This document shows positions 13,253 through 25,819 of a stretch of DNA of 64,000 nt, piece by piece. How positions within the stretch are numbered: the stretch's first letter is position 1; every line of letters begins with the position of its first letter. Location: contig NW_002060963.1 in NCBI RefSeq assembly GCF_000150275.1, positions 715,262 through 779,261 of the forward strand. The letters are read 5' to 3'. The notes beneath the pieces were generated by a model. It worked only from the letters and a program-made list of their open reading frames with translations, made no database searches and had not been told where the DNA came from. The DNA comes from Trichoplax adhaerens (Eukaryota > Placozoa > Uniplacotomia > Trichoplacea > Trichoplacidae). A program made the translations under genes and the position numbers.

Positions 13253-14600
13253 GAGATATTAATGGATAAGCTATGTCCGAATTTTTAGAAGAGAAAATAA
13301 ATTAAGCTGCTTGCATAAGTAGTCATTATTACATATTATTACTGTACAGACATTAGTTCAAATTCAAATTCTATGCCGAATTAGTTATGCTGTGTTTGGA
13401 TACAGATTTTTAAATAATTTTATGAGTTGTCAATTTCTAAGTCGATATCCAAACTATTTCTACTATCGATTACAAACTGTACTATATTGTCATGCCATTT
13501 TTTCCACAGAGAAAGCACCTATTCCCGTATAAATGATACAATGACTGCATTCTCTAGCCTGCTTCATATAGTCATTATGACTTATTGAACTAGATGTATA
13601 AAAAATGAGATTGCTTGCTATGGATTGCTCTAAAATTTTCAACTAGTTATAATATTTTGTATTTCTAGCGTTTATTAGATTTGTTTTAATAGATTCATAA
13701 AGCGTCAATTTACTTATTGATACGAGATTAATTAGCTCCAGAATAAGTTACATACACGAATTGATTATGGCACACCTTATTGGTCGTATAGCGTTTTATT
13801 GGTTAGGTACACTATCGATATCGCTTTACCCACTACTTGGTAGATATGTGTGATGATGTATTTCTAAATAAGATAATCTCGGTACTGTACATGAGTCAAT
13901 ATTTGAGTTACTCCACTACCAAGAATAAGTGATTTAATTGTTCACATCTACTTATTTTGAATTAGCTTTTTATAACTTATTCAATATACTTGTAAATCTG
14001 TAATTTTGTAAATTTATTTCAATAAATATTTTATCCTGGAATATCGGTGATTGGCTATTATACGATGAATTGGATGGTATAATTACCGCATCGTTCATTG
14101 AAGAAAGAGGTTGATATTAAATATCATTTTTAGATCGATTCCTGCAGTCCTTTTTCACTTTTAGTTTTGCATTGTTGAATCGATATACGAGTATCCTATT
14201 GGCATAAGAGCATTGGACGTAAGTATTGACGTATAGCAATACCATGACCATGGAAAATAATTCCTTTCTAAATGAGTGAATTTGCAATGAAGTTGAAGTT
14301 AAAAAATTGAATGAAAGCCGTTATTAGACAGTCAATTCTTCAATTGCTTTTTTGCCCAACTTTGGCGTGTAAAATTTCTTCCTAGTGCATGCAGTCCAGT
14401 CCAATGGCTGATGCATTGATACGCATAGTTAGGGAGACCTTTCGCTTTCATTTGATAGCTGTGGACAATTGTAACGCCTAAACGTCAATATGCTAGTCCA
14501 CTTAGGTCTAGCGCCGCCATATTACTTGTATCGATCGTCAGCAACGTTATAACAACTAGATGATATGGCCTATGGCGCGTTCTCCTTGCTACCTAGAGTG
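13253..14600. other. 3' flank of the K+ channel gene, no second gene seen
   Basis: AT-rich sequence after the channel stop codon. Several AATAAA-like strings occur (for example AATAAATATTTTA near 14022), so the 3'UTR and polyadenylation site probably lie here. I cannot choose between the candidates. Confidence 0.4.
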
Positions 14601-14608
14601 TAGGCTAG

Positions 14609-14665
14609 CTACAATAGTAAAGTCGACGTTCTAAGTTAGAACGTCGACTTTTACTATTGTACAGC
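14609..14665. repeat. Long inverted repeat at the head of the 66-bp satellite
   Basis: AGTAAAGTCGACGTTCTAA is followed directly by the inverse TTAGAACGTCGACTTTTACT. Pairing extends outward through CTACAATAGT / ACTATTGTACAG. The left arm is a piece of the satellite unit in opposite orientation, so the array starts at an inversion point. Confidence 0.85.
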
Positions 14666-15285
14666 TATTGAGTTATTGGATACAAGCTTACTTTCTAACT
14701 TATAACGTCGACTTTTACTGCTGTGTAGCTATTGAGTTGTTGAATACAAACTTACTTTCTAACTTATAACGTCGACTTTTACTGTTGTGCAGCTATTGAG
14801 TTGTTGAATACAAACTTACTTTCTAACTTATAACGTCGACCTTTACTGTTGTGCAGCTATTAAGTTGTTGGATACAAACTTACTTTCTAACTTATAACGT
14901 CGACTTTTACTGTTGTACAGCTACTGAGCTCTTGGATACTTATATTATTCTAACTTACGTTCTAACTTATAACGTCGACCTTTACTGTTGTGCAGCTATT
15001 AAGTTGTTGGATACAAACTTACTTTCTAACTTATAACGTCGACTTTTACTGTTGTACAGCTACTGAGTTCTTGGATACTCATATTATTCTAACTTACGTT
15101 CTAACTTATAACGTCGACCTTTACTGTTGTGCAGCTATTAAGTTGTTGGATACAAACTAACTTTCTAACTTATAACGTCGACTTTTACTGTTGTACAGCT
15201 ATTAAGTTGTTGGATACAAACGCACTTTCTAACTTATAACGTCGACTTTTACTGTTGTACAGCTACTGAGTTGTTGGATACTCAA
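14632..15285. repeat. Satellite array, ~66-bp unit, about ten copies
   Basis: The repeated core is CTAACTTATAACGTCGAC(T/C)TTTACTG(T/C)TGT, then CAGCTA(T/C)TGAGTTGTTGGATAC. The CGTCGAC core recurs about every 66 bp. Two units carry an extra insert (ATATTATTCTAACTTACG), giving a longer variant that is itself repeated. Open frames crossing this block come from the repeat and are not genes. Confidence 0.9.
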
Positions 15286-15824
15286 TTACTCATATGTCAT
15301 GAAGATTACCATTTAAACCCAATCATCATCATCAAGCGATGAGTTATTGACTGAGCTGAATAATTTGAATTTTCTTGGCGATCATCTCTACAGAACAGGT
15401 TGGTCAAGTGATTTACAACCCGTCGACGGCCATCGTATGGTATTGCCCGGTAGACCGATATGACGACGAGACTTGTAGAATGCTTGCAGCGACCTTACTG
15501 TGCAATTGTACATGTCACAGCGAGTGATAGTTTATATTGGAAAGTTGAAAGAAATCAAATAGTTCAATGCTGCAATAAAAAGTATAAAAAATATGCAAAG
15601 CCAATTGCTCAAGGTTGTGCTGATCTATCTCAATTGAAAGTCCATTTCTTCACAATTTAAAGACATCATTGACGATATAATCAGGCAAGACTAGAGGTAA
15701 ACCTCTTTTCAGCCATTTTCCAACACTTGCCACGCCCCTGACCCCAATAGTGCTTACAGTATAGAGATCACTGGGGAGATGATGTCAATGCGATGGACGT
15801 CCAATACGGTTACGGTACAGCTGT

Positions 15825-16296
15825 ACCGTATCGATGTCTTGCTACCGTACAGTACAGTACCGTACAGTACGTGCTACACCGATAAGTGCGGTACGTACTG
15901 TACAGTACTGACTTGTGGATTGACCCGAACATACGCACGTACTGCAGTGCCAACAATAAAGATGTCATTGTACAGTACTGTACGTCACGGTAGACTCAAG
16001 TCACCTGACGAGCTACACCGATAAGTGCGGTACGTATTGACTTGTGGATTGACTCCAACATACGCACGTACTGTACTGCAGTGCCAACAATAAAGATGTC
16101 ATTGTACTGTACAGTACTGTACTGTACGTCACGGTAGACTCAGGTCACCTGACGAGCTACAGTACACCGATAAGTGCGGTACGTATTGACTTGTGGATTG
16201 GCTCCAACATACGCACGTACTGCAGTGCCAACAATAAAGATGTCATTGTACAGTATTGTACGTCACGGTAGACTCAAGTCACCTGACGAGCTGACG
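15825..16296. repeat. TACAGTAC-rich repeat, ~140-160-bp unit, three copies
   Basis: Three copies contain CGATAAGTGCGGTACGTA, then ACTTGTGGATTG, CATACGCACGTACTG, GCCAACAATAAAGATGTCAT and CGGTAGACTCA(A/G)GTCACCTG. The copies differ mainly in the number of GTACAGTACTGTAC palindromes between those blocks. Short open frames here repeat the same peptide and are artefacts of the repeat. Confidence 0.85.
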
Positions 16297-16877
16297 TCGA
16301 CTTGCCTGGGTGACAACATCGTCTCCACTTCATCTTGCCCCCCAAATCTTCAATATCAGTCGAGCTTAGAAATCTGCAGGAAAAAGGGAAAAAGGAGAAG
16401 AAGTAAGTCGATATTAGCATTAAAAGTAATTCTTTCTATGTCTTGTTCAATCATGGTCATTGTGAATGGTATGCTGTGCAATTAGGATTGATTTGTAATG
16501 GATAGTACAAACTTTACGCTCCAATGAACAGAATCAACTTGGATCAAAGAGAGCATTTATTTCTCTGACAATGTTCCTTTCACAACGATTTCATACACGC
16601 ATCAATGTATCCAATTTGGACACGCTGTCTACGCATTCATCCATAGTGGGTGATATAGGGTTACTTTACATGATAACCATGTTGGTATAAAAGTGGAAAA
16701 TGGACAGCAATTGTACAGTAAAGAAATTAAAACTTTTTCAAATACATCCAAGAAGTCAAGTTGAGGCAACCACAAGCGCTATGTTGCGCGTGTAGACCAA
16801 TAATTAAGCTACCATTCAATAGCGGTTCAACAAGAAGTATGAACCCGATATCATGGCGAAAGAGCTAGTATTTAGTA

Positions 16878-16899
16878 TGGGGAGGGGGGGGGGGGGAGA
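16878..16899. repeat. Poly-G tract
   Basis: A run of G bases broken once by A, followed by a short AGAGAGATAGA stretch. It abuts the first copy of the ~200-bp duplication. Confidence 0.8.
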
Positions 16900-16902
16900 G
16901 AT

Positions 16903-17280
16903 AGACTATCCAGGAATGAAATACAACTAAATCAACTTGACAATAATGTGGATCATTTCATTGCCACTATACTTTGTAATACAACTTTACTGCATTTTCT
17001 GACGTACAGTATACGAATACTTGCAAGGGGTAGTCTGCTCTGATTCCAAAACAACTCAGGCAATAACAGGCTATGGACCATATATCGACATATGACATCG
17101 TTTGTAACTCGGGGACAGGCTATCCAGTAATGAAATACAACTAAATCAACTTGACAATAATATGGATCATTTCATCCCCCCACTATACTTTGTAATACAA
17201 CTTTACTGTATTTTCTGACGTATACGAATACTTGCAAGTGGTAGTCTGTTGTGATTCAAAACAACCCAGGCAATAACAGT
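16903..17280. repeat. Direct duplication of ~170-200 bp
   Basis: Both copies contain CTATCCAG(G/T)AATGAAATACA, TCAACTTGACAATAAT(G/A)TGG, ACTATACTTTGTAATACAAC and CAGGCAATAACAG. The copies begin near 16905 and 17118, are separated by about 40 bases of unrelated sequence, and differ by small changes. They lie just upstream of the sterol reductase gene. Confidence 0.85.
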
Positions 17281-17464
17281 CAATGCACAAGTTTCCAAAT
17301 TAGAAGAATCACGAGTATCACCATGGATTGATTTATCTATTTGTGCACTCAGTCACAAAACCCCAATTGCATAGGAATTATTAAGTGATGCTGTTGTGAT
17401 AGAATTGATTTTTTTTTACAGATACAGATCCAAATCCAATTATTTTCATGCGAAAACAAGAGAT

Positions 17465-20085
17465 ATGGCTTCCCAGAAACAAGGTCATGCTTATGAATTC
17501 GGTGGGCCCGTCGGTGCCGCTTTCTTAGTAGTTATCTTACCATTAATAGTGTTAGGAATCACTTGGCTATCAATGACAACAGATTGGAAAATTACCTTAC
17601 CTCAAGAGCCACTACCATCAATAAGTGATTTATGGGATTTAGACGCTCTAAAATTGGTGTGTGTCTGGAACCTGCTTCAGGCACTTTTCTACCTCTCTCC
17701 CTTGGGCAAGGTAAGAAATACTAATCATTTCACTTCAGGAATTTTCTAGACATATCATTGGAGAATGTGTTAATACGAGTATACGTGCATTACAGTTAGT
17801 GCTCAGGTAATAACCAATGGAATAGCTGCAGTAAGAAGTTACTTGATTGATCATAAAATATTCCACTATCGGACAAGAATGTAGCATCGACCAGTACACA
17901 ACTTTGACAACTGTAGCAGAAATGATGTGTTAGCCAATATCATTATAATCGATTTCTAGAATACGCATCTTTACTATAAAGTAAGTTACCGTAGACAGTC
18001 GTCCATGTCCTACCGCACTACTAACCACTTCGATTAATCATGACTTTTATGGAATGGCCCAACACTTGTAGCGTCGAATCTATTACTTATTGTTAATAGC
18101 AGCTAACTGTATTATAAACGTTTATAGACTGCGTTGGGCTTTCCACTCAAGGATGGTAGCCGATTAGCTTACTATATGAACGGTAAATAAACACTGACGA
18201 AAGATACGTAATGTGATGCGTTGATCTAATACTACAGCAATACTATTTAGGTAAATGTAAATTAAATTGACACAGTAAAATAAATGTGTATCCTCGTTTT
18301 ATGATACCTAGGATTGCCTGCCTTCCTATTAAGCTGTGTTGGGCTTGCTGTGTGTTATCATAAGAACCTGCTTCCTTTAACATTCGCCTATGATCGATTT
18401 ATACAATTAGCTTTCGCATCGTGGTTCTTTTCCCTAGTGTTAAGCATATACCTATTCACTACAGCCATAGCGAAAGGTACAGGCTATTCTCAACCCGGAA
18501 ATTCAGGTAATTATTAATCCAGTTAGCTGTATATCAACAGAGAAAGATCTCTATAAATGCAAAATACAGTAATACTACTACGTCAATGCAGACATCACAA
18601 CAAAGTGGACAATATGTACTATTGATGAATTACAACTTGATTACTGTAGGCAATGTCATATATGACTTTTTTATGGGTCGTGAGTTAAACCCTCGCATTG
18701 GCAACCTTGATCTTAAAGTATTCTACGAAATGCGTCCAGGTTTAATCGGTTGGGTATGTATTACTAATACAGTATGTAGGGATTAATTATTATAATGCTA
18801 TACCACTTGATTGTTAGGGATGCCATGAATATCAAGGTTAGAAGTATTAATGATCTTTTCCGCGATTATCATACAAATAGATCATGATTAATTTTTGCAT
18901 GGCCGCAAAACAATACGAAAAGCATGGTAGTGTGACAACATCGATGCTCTTGGTTTGCTTCTTTGAATTTTGGTATATATTGGATGCCTTATGGTTTGAG
19001 GTACTAATCGCCAATTATGACGTTAATTTCTAGCGGTTACATGACCATTTACTTGGTAGAGAATATGAAAAATAATACATTTTAGTAACGAATTTCAATA
19101 ACCTGCTTATTAGGAAGCTATACTGTCTATAATGGACATTACTCATGAAGGATTTGGCTTCATGTTGGCTTTTGGCGATATTGTGTGGGTTCCATTTTTA
19201 TATTCTTTACAAGCAAGATATCTTGTCGATCATCCGGTCGATCTACCATTATGGGCTATCGCAGGAATTCTTATTTTACAAAGTACGTATATTATAATTT
19301 TCTAATACAGTAACGAGAATTGAAAGCATTTTGTTTGATAACACGATCACATGTATAAGCATTTGAATGAATATTTTTGAAAGGTTAGCAATATACATAT
19401 ATTTATAAAACTGATTTAGTATTCTGTTTTTCCATTGTAGCTGCTGGTTACATTATCTTTCGTAGATCTAACAGTACGAAGAATGAATTTAGACGCGATC
19501 CTAATAGCCCAGCATCGAAACGTAAGCATTGTACCCTAGTTGCTACCTATTACTTTGGAAAGCTTTCTATTAGTAATCGGTTACTTATGTCATTGCCTCG
19601 TATGCTTATCCCAAAATGGAGCTTTGGCAATTCACATTTGCTACTTACTTCGTATAATATGAACAAGCTTTTAATTGATTCTTTTACTATATCACAGGCC
19701 TTGAAACCTTGACTACCGATAATGGTAAGAAATTAATTATTTCTGGTTGGTGGGGAATGTGTCGTCATCCTAATTATCTTGGAGATCTAATGATGGCATT
19801 AGCATGGTGTCTTCCGTGCGGTAGGTCGACTACCATTCATTATTTTAGCTACAATTATGTCATGCCACAGTTATAAACCTAATGTAATCAAGGAATTTAT
19901 GTAACAATCATTCTATTTGGATAGGTTTTGGTAGTATTCTACCCTATTATTATATTATCTATTTCACTATCCTTCTTATACATCGTGAAAGACGTGATTC
20001 TGAAAATTGCCAGCATAAGCATGGTAAAGGCTGGGATAAATACTGTAAAATAGTAAAATATCGCATCTTTCCAGGTATCTATTAA
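17465..20085 (+). CDS. TM7SF2: Delta(14)-sterol reductase (TM7SF2 type), 9 coding exons, 417 aa
   Basis: NADPH-dependent reductase of the ER membrane that removes the C14-C15 double bond in sterol synthesis. Exons: 17465-17710, 18128-18182, 18312-18506, 18650-18753, 18881-19000, 19114-19282, 19441-19521, 19698-19820 and 19925-20085 (1254 nt, in frame; human TM7SF2 is almost the same length). The start matches the family opening (YEFGGPVGA at residues 10-18). The frame is also open upstream to a TTTTTACAG acceptor at 17421, so an upstream coding exon is not excluded. Signature 1 is [16 protein letters not shown] (166-181). Other intact motifs are [10 protein letters not shown] (259-268), RHPNYLGD (346-353), HRERRD (384-389) and a C-terminal YRIFPGIY. 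No Tudor domain is seen. Every invariant residue I can check is present, so an active enzyme is expected. It lies tail to tail with the LBR homologue. Confidence 0.95.
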
Positions 20086-21674
20086 CCTTACAGATAGTCA
20101 AAATCATAATATTTCTTACATGAAATACGACTCAAATAAAAAGATTGATGCATAATTTCTACTAAGTTGAAGTTAAATATAGCTATTTGTTTGCCTAAGC
20201 TTCTAAACAGCCCTTGGATGTGCACTTTTAAGGCGTATATAGCTAAGTATTAAATTCTTAGTATAATTCTTATTATCAATCGAATCTGCTCTACAATCTA
20301 CAAAAGCATTTTTGTATTTGCACTGTTATAATAATAGTGTATTAGTCCTATATTTACATTTACAGTACAGCACAGTATACTTAACAGTACCATATGAAAA
20401 TAATGGTCTAATTTAATGCATTACCGACACTATCAATTAATTAATTAAACCTGACACTACGCGTATTAGCACTAGCTTGTAGAAAGGCTTATTATTAGTA
20501 TATAAACTTGTGCATTTGTGCACAGTATCACAGTGTCAATCTTCTTATATATTTTTTTCAAGTCGGTCTGTTTGTCTGCTATACTCACCCATTTCAACGT
20601 GTTAAGCATCAAGCTCCTGTGCTACGCTAGTCGCTACAATTAGGTTGTATTTGTACCAGTGCCTCACCTACTCATTGTTTAAGACATATTTTAAAACTAT
20701 TGACGTGGTCAAATTTTATTAAAAATCTAAACTCGTTGACTTAAGACTGCCTGCTATATGATGGAAGAAGTTCAAATTGTACTTTTAAGCATGCAAATAA
20801 TTTGATGGCATACTATAGTTTCTTCATCAATGAAACTGACTGTGTGTCTGACTTATAACTGATTTTCGAAAGCTACAGTGACATAATCCGTGTACTGTGT
20901 TTATATATAAACGTCTACTGTATTACTGTCACGATGCTGGTCAGACCTTCATAAAAGAGCTTATACTTTAAATCTGGTCACAGGCTACAGGATTATTTAT
21001 TTTCTTCCAGGTCACAGCAACGATAATAGTGGACTGTACAGCATCGAAAAGGTTGAGCATATGTGTATAATATATATATATATTATCGCAATCTGTAGCA
21101 TTGTGAGCTAATTCGATAATACTTTCACAAAATAATATAGTAGAATTTTAGTGAACAAAATACAGTACTACTGCCCAGAGACAGAGTTATACTGTAGGTA
21201 CAGTTCTGTAAAGGTGAAATGTAAGTTAGGTGCATCAACTTAAGCTTTGAAGGAAAAATGTCTATTAGCTAGAAATTAGTGTAATATCATCGCAAAAAAG
21301 TTCAGAACATACGTAATATAATGTCCACCTGACCGACTACTACTAACGACGATGATGCGTAAATGTTATGACTTGATAATTTCTACTGTAACGGTACATG
21401 ACATGAAGCGATTACGTAAAAATTTGATGGTATCATGAAAATAGCAGATAATCAGATGCCTAATGGCATCATTGACGACAACTATGGTTATCTTAAAATG
21501 TGTCTAATTTTAATATTACATGTCACGCATGTCCTTACGGTGATGACACCTGCATGAACAAGTGTACTGTACACTTTCTAAAAGTAAAAGCGTCAGTAAG
21601 ATTAGTAGATGTGGTAATTAATTACAAAATACAACGTAGAATTATACGTTGTTGTATTCTCGTAACAAAGACTA
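20086..21674. other. Intergenic region between two convergent genes
   Basis: About 1.6 kb between the stop codons of the two sterol-reductase paralogues, presumably holding both 3'UTRs. It contains an (AT)n run near 21070 and scattered TACAGTA motifs. No further exon was recognised. Confidence 0.6.
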
Positions 21675-24600
21675 CTAATAAAATCCTGGAAGTATCCTCC
21701 ATGGTACTATTTGACAGTAGTGCAACCAATCATCACCATACTTGCGATGACAATGTTTCCAATCCTCACGTTCTCGATCCAGCAAGAGAAGCAGCAATAA
21801 AATGAAATAGGAATAAGGGAGAATGTGATTGAAGCCTATGTTAAATACGCATCAGAATAAATTTAGTTCATTAGGATAATATTTAAGAAAATGTAGTTAG
21901 AAACTGAACTTAGTCAATGTACTAGCGCTTATAATATTATAAAACTGTTGGTATTTACCGCATAGAAGACACCATGATAAAGCCATGATCAAATCTCCGA
22001 GGTAGTTGGGATGATGACAAACACCCCATAACCCTGAGACGATGAGTTTCTTACCGGACGATGTCTCAATTGTTTCAAGATCTATATAAACGGTAGCAAA
22101 AATAAGGCTACTAATTAGGAGCATGAAGAACATTGTATTTTTATGTAAGAAATTTTAAGTACTTTTGCAACAGACTAGGGTAATTAGCAACATGTCTATA
22201 TAAAATTAGTCAGATGTTAGTTCTATATGGATGGAATCATCACGTTGAAGCTTGATTAGATTCAATCATTAATTATACAATCTATCAAGTAAACTATTCA
22301 ATCCTAAAATGAAAAAGATGAGGTTTGTGGGCATAGAGTAGTGCAATTGCGTTATTCTATTACCTTTTACTTCAACACAATTAGGATCCATTCGTAGCTG
22401 ATGTTTAGTATTATTCGCAGATCGATAAATAACGTATCCAACCGCTACAATCATCAAGTTATTTCAAATAGCAATTATGGAAATCATGAGTTGTTTAGAA
22501 CGATTTTTATGGAAATCAGTTTCAATTTCAAAAGTAATGGAGATATTTACCATTTAGAGCGACAATACCCCCATAGCAATACCATGACAAGTGCTTAGGA
22601 CTATTTTTAATCAAATATTGGCTTTGTAGAGTGTACGAAAATGGAACCCAAACATTAAATGCGAAAATGATGATGTACCCAAATCCAACATTAGCTGTGT
22701 CCATTCCGGTTAAAAAGTTATCCTATAGAATTACATTAATTTCCTCACTATGTATGCATCCAATACGAGTAGAACTACAATTACGTTTGCCTATCAGTTT
22801 ACGCTATATTGCTATAATTGCTATATTTCAGTACTATCAATTTACTATTGGACTTATTAGCTTATTGAAATAACATCATTATCCATTGTAATTTTGTTTA
22901 TATGGCTAATCTAAACTAACAATCAACTGTGAGAGTAATCGGAAAATCTTACCTCCCACCATAAACCATCAGCAACGTAACAAAAGTGGAAAATACAGAT
23001 TAATACCATGGGAGTGCTTAATGTCATATTATTCTCTTTCAGATGCACAGAAAGCAAACAAAAGTCTATGATAACCTAAATGGTACAGTATCGTGAGAAA
23101 TACATGTAAGTTAACGTTGCCAACGCAAGATTATTGTCAATGAAGTTCTTTACCCATCCGATAAGGCCAGGGCGAGTCATGAAGAAAAACTTGAGATCAA
23201 GATCGCCAATACGTGGATTTAATTGGCCGCCCATAAAGAAATCATACAACCAGGAGCCTAAAGATGAATTTAATATATTACAATTTAATACAGTAAATAG
23301 CATCATTATGTAATTACAGAATCGGAGTTATTACCAGAAGGCGGATCAGTGCCTTCCACTCTGGCTTTAATAACGGCAAATATACAGAGTGCCAAGGAGA
23401 ATGCTACAGATGCAGTTCCAAGTTGAAGAAGTTTCCCAGCTATTAATTCCACTGAAAATTTCTGATAGCAACACAAGTACATAAACCCGCAAATGCTAAC
23501 GATAAAAGCAAAGAAACCTACAAAAAATAACGCACCAAATTATTATTAAAAATTAACGATTATCTTGGTAAAGGATTACTCGACTACTTGCTAGCAATAC
23601 GACAATGGTATATTTGAATGAATAAAGTTACACTATCACACCTGCAAGACATGCAAAATACTTACCATTGGCGCGATATTTTAAGCGGGTACCATCACGT
23701 AAAGGCAAGCCTTCAACAACCTATATGCAAAAACACCATACAGAAGTATACATTTAAGTCATGATTATATTTGATGTTTATCAATATCCTATTCTTTGAC
23801 TAGTTTAAATACTGTATAATTGTACATAAATTGCATTTACCCTGCCGATTGGTAGTAAAGCCAATCCTGCCTGGAAAGAAATCCATACTACAACCATGTA
23901 GAATGCTTGCCAATCCCATAATTGTTGACATGTAGGCCAACGCTTTGGCCATCTTAAAGCCCAATTAAAATTATCCCCATCACTGCGTGGTATCCAGTTG
24001 AGTAAAAATGGAACAACTTCCATGACGAAAAGTGCCATAAATAGGCCAACTATCTCTCCCCAGCCATGATAGGTGGAAGTCGGTGTTGGACTGGGTGCTG
24101 ATATTGTAGTGGATGCAGGGGCCGGTTGAGAGCTTCTAGATGAACTTTCCTTTTTGGTCGCTGATTCAGAAACTTTAGTAGAAAGTGGAGTTTCTGCAAC
24201 AACTGCTACTTCTAATTCTTTAGCAATGCTTTTCGACGCTTTACGATTCGTACTTCTTCTAACGTTTCCTCGTGCTGGTGAACGAGAACGTGAGCGTGAG
24301 CGAGAACGTGACGGTGATCGGCCAGCTTGTTTGCGTGGTGTTCGTGATCGACCTTGTGGGGTCTATTTTGGTTATTAACAAATGATATTAGTAACATCGC
24401 CTAAACTAGCCCTATCATCATCATGAATGAAAATTTTGCATATTTTCGGCACTAAGTTAACAATATTGCTATCATTACAATAAAATATTTCATCATGTAC
24501 ACTGTACTGTACAGTACTTTTATCTGCAAGAGATACGAGTAAATTACGGCATAATCAAAATTTGATTAGAGTGGGGAAGATCTCGAACAATGAAAGAAAT

Positions 24601-25819
24601 TACCAACATTGAAAAAAAAAAGTTTCTATTAGATAGGCCCTATATTTGTATCTAGTATGTAGAGCTTAACTACGTCTACAGTCCGAATTGAAATATGTAT
24701 AGTGGGGATTGGTAGTTTTTGTGCTATGGGTGTTTTAAATGATCTAGTGAACAATTTTACACATTCAAATTGTATACAGCATTGTACTGTATTGCATTAG
24801 AACTACTAATTTACAAGTAAACAACCGATGCCGATAACAGAACGTTTACATAATTCTTGTCTGACGTCAATAACGTTGACAGTGGAAATCCAACTGTCAT
24901 TGTCATGAACATGATGATATCGACTATTTCTATCATAAAATAAAATAAACGTTCGTATCTTATGCTACTGTAGTATGAATGATTCAATAGTAGATGCATT
25001 CGTATTCAAGTTATTGTAATGAGAATTAAAGGCATTCTTTTAAAATGAGTACAAAAGTGATGATGATATTGCAATTGTTCATAGGTAGAAGCGATTTGGA
25101 TCATCCAGTAGAACTTGGCGTCACGGATTAGCTAAGATTGCATAAAAATGGATAACTGTACAAGTCAGTGAAGGACTAATTGTGATCGCGAAGCTACAGT
25201 AGGATCCATTCAATTCGATGATGGCGAATGTTTACGCGATTGATCGATTCATCCTGACCTATCCTAGCGGATAGTAGGATTGATCGCTTAAGTAGACAAT
25301 TCCATGCTGTTCATAAGTTCATCAAGGAATCAAAAAGTAATAGTAACATCAGGAATAACAAGATAATCGGTCATCAAACAATAACATTTAGATATGCACA
25401 CACACACGCACCAAAAACTATTTTGCGGTACAGTAGAGCAAAGTCGATGCGTAATAATAATGAATTGATGATTAATCCGAGTGTTGTGTTCATTGCACTG
25501 GGATGAAGATGTTTCCCTAATTTTTCTTTACCTTGGATAAAATTACTTTACTTGCCAATAAACGTTGTATCGAATTACTACCATCAAATTTGACAGTATA
25601 TCGTCCATGATTATCTGTAATGGTAGCAGGAAAATATTGATCACTTCCTTCCCATTCAGCTAAAACTTGTGTGCCAATATCGTAACGTAGGACCCTCCCG
25701 CGTGTTGCACTAGCAGCACCACTAGCCGTTGTCGTGGACGAATTGCCAGCTGTACCACTGCTTTGCCGACGTGATGGCGATCGGCCGGTTCGTGATGAAC
25801 GTCTAACAGATGAAGACAT
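21675..25819 (-). CDS. LBR: Lamin-B receptor homologue (Tudor, RS region, sterol-reductase fold), 10 coding exons, 603 aa
   Basis: Inner-nuclear-membrane protein family that tethers chromatin. Exons, 5' to 3' on minus: 25819-25532, 24362-23841, 23720-23666, 23517-23335, 23257-23154, 23075-22953, 22722-22551, 22444-22364, 22081-21959 and 21835-21675 (1812 nt, in frame; human LBR is 615 aa). Exon 1 has a basic Ser/Arg start and a Tudor-like domain ([23 protein letters not shown]). Exon 2 opens with an RS region ([16 protein letters not shown]), then the first membrane segments and LLPIGR. The membrane domain is complete, ending WRILPGFY. Several normally invariant residues differ: GREL is GGQL (359-362), FGDxVW is FAFNVW (445-450), RHPN is HHPN (532-535) and HRExRD is DRERED (569-574). 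Loss of reductase activity is inferred; the Tudor and RS parts suggest the scaffold role is kept. ATG 25819 was chosen over the upstream in-frame ATG at 25870 because the family's basic N-terminus begins there. Confidence 0.93.

Noticed and set aside
15779-16485. Open frames of 81 and 103 aa sharing a peptide
   Set aside because: They cross the TACAGTAC-rich tandem repeat; the shared peptide reflects the DNA repeat.
17396-17464. Upstream ATG at 17396 as the start of the sterol reductase
   Set aside because: It lies before the TTTTTTTTTACAG acceptor, so it is probably intronic. The ATG at 17465 fits the family's N-terminus better, although the frame remains open upstream of it.
21500-21805. 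101-aa plus-strand open frame with several cysteines
   Set aside because: It lies antisense to the last coding exon of the LBR homologue (21835-21675 minus), whose translation matches the family closely. The plus frame has no support.
21838-21958. Idea that the LBR paralogue lacks its last exon and is truncated
   Set aside because: A 161-nt exon with a good acceptor was found at 21835-21675. It has the correct phase and ends in the family's C-terminal motif, so the gene is complete.
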